Shown here in pieces: positions 60,107 to 64,000 of a DNA stretch of 64,000 nucleotides. The stretch spans positions 967,001-1,031,000 of the forward strand of contig NZ_CP107558.1 in assembly GCF_026427715.1 (NCBI RefSeq), given 5' to 3'. The DNA is from Methylocystis sp. MJC1. GTDB taxonomy: Bacteria > Pseudomonadota > Alphaproteobacteria > Rhizobiales > Beijerinckiaceae. Every line of letters begins with the position of its first letter. Positions within the stretch are counted from its first letter, which is position 1. The notes under the pieces were generated by a model that searched no databases, was not told where the DNA came from, and saw only the letters and a program-made list of their open reading frames with translations. A program made the position numbers and the translations under genes.

Positions 60107-60966
60107 CCTCCCCGACTTTCGCAGGACGCAACGCTCGGCGCTTCAAAGCGCCGAGCGTCATCCCCGGTTTCAACCTCACCTTCGGCTATACGCTGCTCTA
60201 TCTGGGGCTCATCGTGCTGTTTCCCCTGGCGACGCTGGTGTGGCGCTCGTCAGGGTTGGGTTTTTCCGGCCTCTATCGGATTGCGCTCGAGCCGCGCGTG
60301 GCCGCGTCTCTGCAGACAACCTTTCTGATCTCCTTTCTTGCGGCGGTGATCGATCTCTTTTTTGGCCTGATCGTCGCGTGGACGCTGACGCGCTACAATT
60401 TCCCCGGCCGACGCCTGCTCGACGCCTTTGTCGACCTGCCTTTCGCCCTGCCGACGGCGGTCGCGGGCATCTCGCTCGCCGCGCTCTATGCGCCGAATGG
60501 CTGGTTCGGCGCGCCGCTCGCCGATTTCGACGTGAAGATCGCTTTCACGCGCTGGGGCATTCTCGTCGCGCTCGTCTTCATTGGCCTGCCCTTTGTGGTG
60601 CGCACTGTGCAGCCGATCATCTCCGAGCTGGAAGTCGAACTTGAAGAAGCCTCCGGCACGCTTGGCGCATCGCGCCTGCAGACAGTGGTGCGCGTGCTTT
60701 TGCCGCCGCTCGTGCCCGCGCTTCTGACCGGCTTCGCGCTCGCCTTCGCGCGCGGTGTCGGCGAATATGGTTCAGTGATCTTCATCTCGGGCAACATCGC
60801 TTATGTCTCCGAGATTGCGCCGCTTCTGATCATCGTGAAGCTGGAGCAATATGACTACGCCGGCGCAACGGGCATCGCGACCATCATGCTCGCCATTTCT
60901 TTTGTCGCGCTTCTCGTCATCAATCTGATCCAGGCCTGGAGCCGGAAGAGGTTCGGTCATGTCTGA
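60103..60966 (+). CDS. cysT: Sulfate ABC transporter permease CysT
   Basis: This 287-residue inner-membrane permease has six helices and the family motifs [40 protein letters not shown] and the EAA loop [20 protein letters not shown]. It starts with GTG at 60103, overlapping sbp, and overlaps cysW by 8 bases, so the operon is tightly coupled. The C-terminal [18 protein letters not shown] pattern is the CysT hallmark. It is the partner of CysW in the sulfate channel. Confidence 0.93.
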   Translation: MTSPTFAGRNARRFKAPSVIPGFNLTFGYTLLYLGLIVLFPLATLVWRSSGLGFSGLYRIALEPRVAASLQTTFLISFLAAVIDLFFGLIVAWTLTRYNFPGRRLLDAFVDLPFALPTAVAGISLAALYAPNGWFGAPLADFDVKIAFTRWGILVALVFIGLPFVVRTVQPIISELEVELEEASGTLGASRLQTVVRVLLPPLVPALLTGFALAFARGVGEYGSVIFISGNIAYVSEIAPLLIIVKLEQYDYAGATGIATIMLAISFVALLVINLIQAWSRKRFGHV

Positions 60967-61852
60967 GACCGCCATCGCGTCTCTCCCGCACGCCCGCAGG
61001 GGCGCGAAAGTGCGTCCCGTGACGCAGGATGCGCCCGTCGCGCGCTCTCTGCTGATTGCGACGACCTTCGCCTTTCTGCTGATCTTTCTCTTCGCGCCGC
61101 TCGCCGTGGTTTTCACCGAGTCGATCGCCAAGGGCTTTCCAACTTTTCTGGAAACTTTCAGCGAGCCCGACGCAGTCGCGGCCATCGAGCTGACGCTGAT
61201 GGTCGCTGCCATCGTTGTGCCCGCCAATCTGGTCTTCGGCCTCGCCGCCGCCTGGTCGATCGCCAAGTTCTCTTTTCCTGGAAAGAGCCTCTTGGTCACG
61301 CTGATCGATTTGCCCTTCTCCGTGTCGCCTGTCGTTTCGGGTCTTGTCTATGTGCTGGTCTTCGGCGCGCAGGGGCTCTTCGGGCCTTGGCTCTCGGCGC
61401 ATGGTTTTCAGGTGATTTTCGCCGTGCCGGGCATTGTGCTCGCGACGGTCTTCGTCACCTTTCCCTTCGTCGCGCGCGAGCTCATTCCGCTGATGCAGGA
61501 GCAGGGAACTTTGGAGGAGGAAGCGGCGCTGACACTCGGCGCCTCGGGCTTCACGACCTTCCTCACAGTGACGCTGCCAAACATCAAATGGGGCCTGCTC
61601 TATGGCGTGCTTCTGTGCAACGCCCGCGCGATGGGCGAATTCGGCGCAGTCTCCGTCGTCTCGGGCCACATTCGCGGCTCAACCAACACAATTCCGCTGC
61701 AGGTGGAGATTCTCTACAATGAGTACAACAACGTCGCCGCTTTCGCGCTCGCGGTTCTCCTTGCAAGCCTGGCGCTCGTCACGCTCGGAATCAAAACTTT
61801 CCTCGAATGGCGGCACGCCGACGCTCTCGCAGGGCGCGGAAGGCGGCACTGA
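60959..61852 (+). CDS. cysW: Sulfate ABC transporter permease CysW
   Basis: This 297-residue permease has six membrane helices; the first begins [20 protein letters not shown]. The EAA loop [40 protein letters not shown] and [17 protein letters not shown] identify CysW. It starts inside the cysT 3' end by 8 bases and is followed by cysA after 1 base. The first 20 residues are a variable cytoplasmic tail. Confidence 0.93.
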   Translation: MSETAIASLPHARRGAKVRPVTQDAPVARSLLIATTFAFLLIFLFAPLAVVFTESIAKGFPTFLETFSEPDAVAAIELTLMVAAIVVPANLVFGLAAAWSIAKFSFPGKSLLVTLIDLPFSVSPVVSGLVYVLVFGAQGLFGPWLSAHGFQVIFAVPGIVLATVFVTFPFVARELIPLMQEQGTLEEEAALTLGASGFTTFLTVTLPNIKWGLLYGVLLCNARAMGEFGAVSVVSGHIRGSTNTIPLQVEILYNEYNNVAAFALAVLLASLALVTLGIKTFLEWRHADALAGRGRRH

Positions 61853-61853
61853 C

Positions 61854-62951
61854 ATGAGCAAGCAAGGTTTCGCCATTCGCGTCGAAGACGTCGCGCAGGA
61901 TTTCGGCGCCTTCGCGGCGTTGCGCGACGTCAGTCTCGACATTCAGCCGGGCGAGCTCGTCGCGTTGCTCGGTCCTTCGGGGTCGGGCAAGACGACTCTT
62001 CTTCGGGTGATCGCAGGGCTGAACGCGCCCGATCGCGGCCATGTCTATTTCGACGGCGAGGATGCGACCAATCTTCCCGTGCAGGACCGACGCGTCGGCT
62101 TCGTGTTCCAGAATTATGCGCTCTTCAAGCACATGACGGTGGCCGACAATATCGCCTACGGCCTCAAGGTGCGTCCGCGGCGCTCGCGGCCGTCGCGCAG
62201 CGAGATCGCGGCGCGCGCTGAAGAGCTCTTGAAATTCGTGCAGCTCGAGGGGCTCGGCGGCCGTTATCCGGCGCAGCTTTCGGGGGGCCAGCGCCAGCGC
62301 GTGGCGCTCGCCCGCGCGCTGGCGATCGAGCCGCGCGTGCTGCTGCTCGACGAGCCCTTCGGCGCGCTCGACGCGCGCGTGCGCAAGGATCTGCGCCGCT
62401 GGCTGCGCGAGGTGCACAAGGAGACGGGGCTCACCACGGTTTTCGTTACGCATGACCAGGACGAAGCCATGGAGCTTGCCGATCGCGTCGTCGTGCTGAA
62501 CGAGGGACGCATCGAACAGATCGGCACGCCCGCCGATCTATATGATCAACCGGCCTCGCCTTTCGTGATCTCCTTCGTCGGCGAAGCGGTGGCGCTTCCT
62601 GTCAACGTCGACGCTGGCCATGTGACCTTCGGCGCCAGAACGCTGCATATCGACACGCATGGCCTGCGCAGCGGCCCTGCGCGCGTGTTCTTCCGCCCCG
62701 CCGATATTGCCGTTGCGGCAGATGGCGCAGGCGAGTTGGAAGGGCGTGTCGAAAGCCTGCGCCGCACGCCGGCCGGCGTGCGCGCGACGATTGCGATCGA
62801 CGGCTATGATCAGACGCTCGAAATCGACTCGCCGCTCGACCGGGCGGCGGCGCTCGGCGATCGCGTGCCGCTGTCGCTTGCAAAAGCCCGCATCTTTCCG
62901 TCGAGCGACAGAGAGGCAGTCGATTTCGTCGAGGCGGGGGAGGGCATTTGA
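61854..62951 (+). CDS. cysA: Sulfate ABC transporter ATP-binding protein
   Basis: This predicted 365-residue ATPase has Walker [21 protein letters not shown]-loop [13 protein letters not shown], signature [19 protein letters not shown], Walker [21 protein letters not shown] and the H-loop [13 protein letters not shown]. The C-terminal TOBE-like domain ([20 protein letters not shown]) is typical of CysA. The ATG at 61854 is chosen; a longer frame overlaps cysW. Its stop overlaps the TTG start of the methyltransferase gene. Confidence 0.95.
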   Translation: MSKQGFAIRVEDVAQDFGAFAALRDVSLDIQPGELVALLGPSGSGKTTLLRVIAGLNAPDRGHVYFDGEDATNLPVQDRRVGFVFQNYALFKHMTVADNIAYGLKVRPRRSRPSRSEIAARAEELLKFVQLEGLGGRYPAQLSGGQRQRVALARALAIEPRVLLLDEPFGALDARVRKDLRRWLREVHKETGLTTVFVTHDQDEAMELADRVVVLNEGRIEQIGTPADLYDQPASPFVISFVGEAVALPVNVDAGHVTFGARTLHIDTHGLRSGPARVFFRPADIAVAADGAGELEGRVESLRRTPAGVRATIAIDGYDQTLEIDSPLDRAAALGDRVPLSLAKARIFPSSDREAVDFVEAGEGI

Positions 62952-63763
62952 ACGCCTCCTTGGCCGATGTTTCGCAAACGTCACGCGCCCCGCCGGGCGA
63001 GTGGAACTCGGATCTCTATCTTAAATTCGAGGAGGAGCGCACACGCGCGGCGCGGGATCTGCTTGCGCGCATCCCATATTGCGAAACGCGGCTCGTCTAC
63101 GATCTTGGTTGCGGGCCCGGGAACAGCACGGAGCTGCTGACCCGAAGCTTTATGGGCGCCGAGGTCGTGGGCGTCGACAAGTCCGACAATATGCTCGCAG
63201 TGGCCCGCGCGCGCGTGCCAAGCGCGCGTTTCATCAAGGAAGACATCGCCAATTGGGCGCCGCCCGCGCGCGCCGACGTCATTTTCGCCAACGCCGCTCT
63301 GCATTTCCTTCACGACCATCGAAAGCTGATGGAGGCGTTGCTCGATTCGCTGTCTTCTGGCGGGCGCCTCGCGGTGCAAATGCCCGACAATACGCATGAG
63401 TTCTCCCATGCGGCCATGCGCATGGTGGCGGCGGACGGACCTTGGGCCGATCGGCTGGTGCCTGTCGCAAAATCGCTAACGGTGATCGGACAGGCCGACG
63501 AATATTATGATCTATTCGCGCCCTTCTGCCGCCACATCGACATTTGGCGGACGGTCTATATCCATCCGCTCGATGGTCCCCAAGGCGTCGTTGATTGGTT
63601 TGAAGGTTCGGGGCTTCGGCCATTTTTAGATTTGCTGAATGCGGAAGAGAGCGCCGATTTTCTATCGCGCTACCGCGATCGCCTTGCGCAGGCTTATCCA
63701 AGGCAACCGAACGGCAAGGTGCTTCTGCGCTATCCGCGACTCTTCTTCGTGTTGCAAAAATAG
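62948..63763 (+). CDS. tam: Trans-aconitate 2-methyltransferase-like protein
   Basis: This 271-residue protein has the Tam pattern: [25 protein letters not shown] at the N-terminus (written here in part), motif [32 protein letters not shown] and the substrate segment [20 protein letters not shown]. Tam methylates trans-aconitate to detoxify it. It begins with TTG at 62948, overlapping cysA by 4 bases (TTGA); no ATG near the domain start exists. Placement at the end of a sulfate uptake operon suggests supply of sulfur for SAM or a related role, or simply co-transcription. Confidence 0.82.
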   Translation: MNASLADVSQTSRAPPGEWNSDLYLKFEEERTRAARDLLARIPYCETRLVYDLGCGPGNSTELLTRSFMGAEVVGVDKSDNMLAVARARVPSARFIKEDIANWAPPARADVIFANAALHFLHDHRKLMEALLDSLSSGGRLAVQMPDNTHEFSHAAMRMVAADGPWADRLVPVAKSLTVIGQADEYYDLFAPFCRHIDIWRTVYIHPLDGPQGVVDWFEGSGLRPFLDLLNAEESADFLSRYRDRLAQAYPRQPNGKVLLRYPRLFFVLQK

Positions 63764-64000
63764 CCAACAGCGGCGCTCTTGCAGTGCGCGCGGCGTGCAA
63801 GCACGCAATTTGCATTAAATTTTGCCTTGTCGCGAAACGAGCGTCAGCTTAACTGCTGCTTCTTCTTTTCTCCGCGCAGCTCGCCGGCGGGTCGCCAAGT
63901 CCAAATGTGACTTTACGGCAACGGTTGAGAATCAAAGTTTACATAGTCTATTAAATCAATAGACACTGGCATTTTGGTGCGGTTTGAATGGCGATCAGGA
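63764..64000. other. Intergenic tail of the window with a second sulfate-type operator
   Basis: This region follows the methyltransferase gene and has no gene I can support. AT-rich patches such as gcattaaattttgcc occur. It contains the operator at 63946-63964. An ATG at 63988, 24 bases past the operator, could start the next gene, but only four codons are visible. Confidence 0.45.
63946..63964. promoter_or_regulatory. Second copy of the 19-bp sulfate-type operator
   Basis: GTCTATT (63946-63952), 5 bases, AATAGAC (63958-63964) is a perfect 7-bp inverted repeat with the same overall 19-bp length as the element before sbp. It ends 23 bases before an ATG at 63988. The two sites in one genome neighbourhood support a shared regulator. 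Confidence 0.65.

Noticed and set aside
63988..64000. Start of a further plus-strand gene at the end of the window
   Set aside because: Only four codons are visible and there is no clear ribosome binding site, so a coding call is not supported; it is mentioned only in connection with the operator.

Overview
The window is about 64 kb of high-GC chromosome with alphaproteobacterial (Rhizobiales-type) gene content. The molybdenum storage protein pair (mosA/mosB), a nitrogenase-associated ArsC-like protein and a CopC/CopD pair suggest a free-living diazotroph, plausibly a Methylocystis/Methylosinus-like methanotroph. No nitrogenase or methane monooxygenase gene lies in the window, so this placement is an inference. 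I recognised no rRNA, tRNA, CRISPR array, transposase or phage gene. The few oddities in base composition are local, the clearest being an AT-rich acetyltransferase gene near 1.4-2.0 kb.

Layout. 0-9 kb: end of a polysaccharide-deacetylase-like gene, rppH, a methyltransferase, the AT-rich GNAT gene, an autotransporter, a short-chain dehydrogenase, small orphan genes, then rsmB, the SDH assembly factor SdhAF4, sufE and lemA. 9-18 kb: cysE, yidD, an operon of a DnaA-domain-IV-like helix-turn-helix protein with a DUF6456 protein, a LuxR-type regulator, a solute-binding protein divergent from a membrane glycosyltransferase with an MshEN-like N-terminus, and an orphan DGQHR (DndB-like) protein. 18-31 kb: lipid A/Kdo genes (lpxK, waaA), DUF4170 and a CysQ-like phosphatase in a row; the molybdenum storage operon; a Tat-exported phospholipase C; a YgiQ radical SAM protein. 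31-36 kb: a zinc-uptake operon on the minus strand (His-rich membrane peptide, ATPase, permease, binding protein, CobW GTPase) headed by a Zur-box palindrome. 36-49 kb: rpsU, a TPR lipoprotein, TerC, PRC-barrel, CocE hydrolase, mtaB-dapF, copC-copD, and three tandem DUF2975 membrane proteins followed by their small HTH regulator. 49-64 kb: carA, yqeY, thiD, WD40 protein, O-antigen-ligase-like protein, queG, GST, SIMPL protein, then the nitrogenase-associated protein, DUF1488 and a sulfate uptake operon (sbp-cysT-cysW-cysA) ending in a trans-aconitate methyltransferase-like gene.

How the parts work together. Three nutrient systems stand out: zinc (Zur box, ABC importer, CobW), molybdenum (ATP-dependent storage) and sulfur (sulfate importer, with cysE and cysQ elsewhere in the window). 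A 19-bp operator-like inverted repeat (GTCTAT, 7-bp spacer, ATAGAC) occurs before sbp and again with the same geometry just before the window ends, so the next gene is probably co-regulated with sulfate uptake. Several families of palindromic intergenic repeats recur at distant sites and fill most of the longer gaps. The least understood, most testable systems are the DUF2975 triplet with its HTH partner, the His-rich peptide leading the zinc operon, and the DnaA-IV-like/DUF6456 pair.
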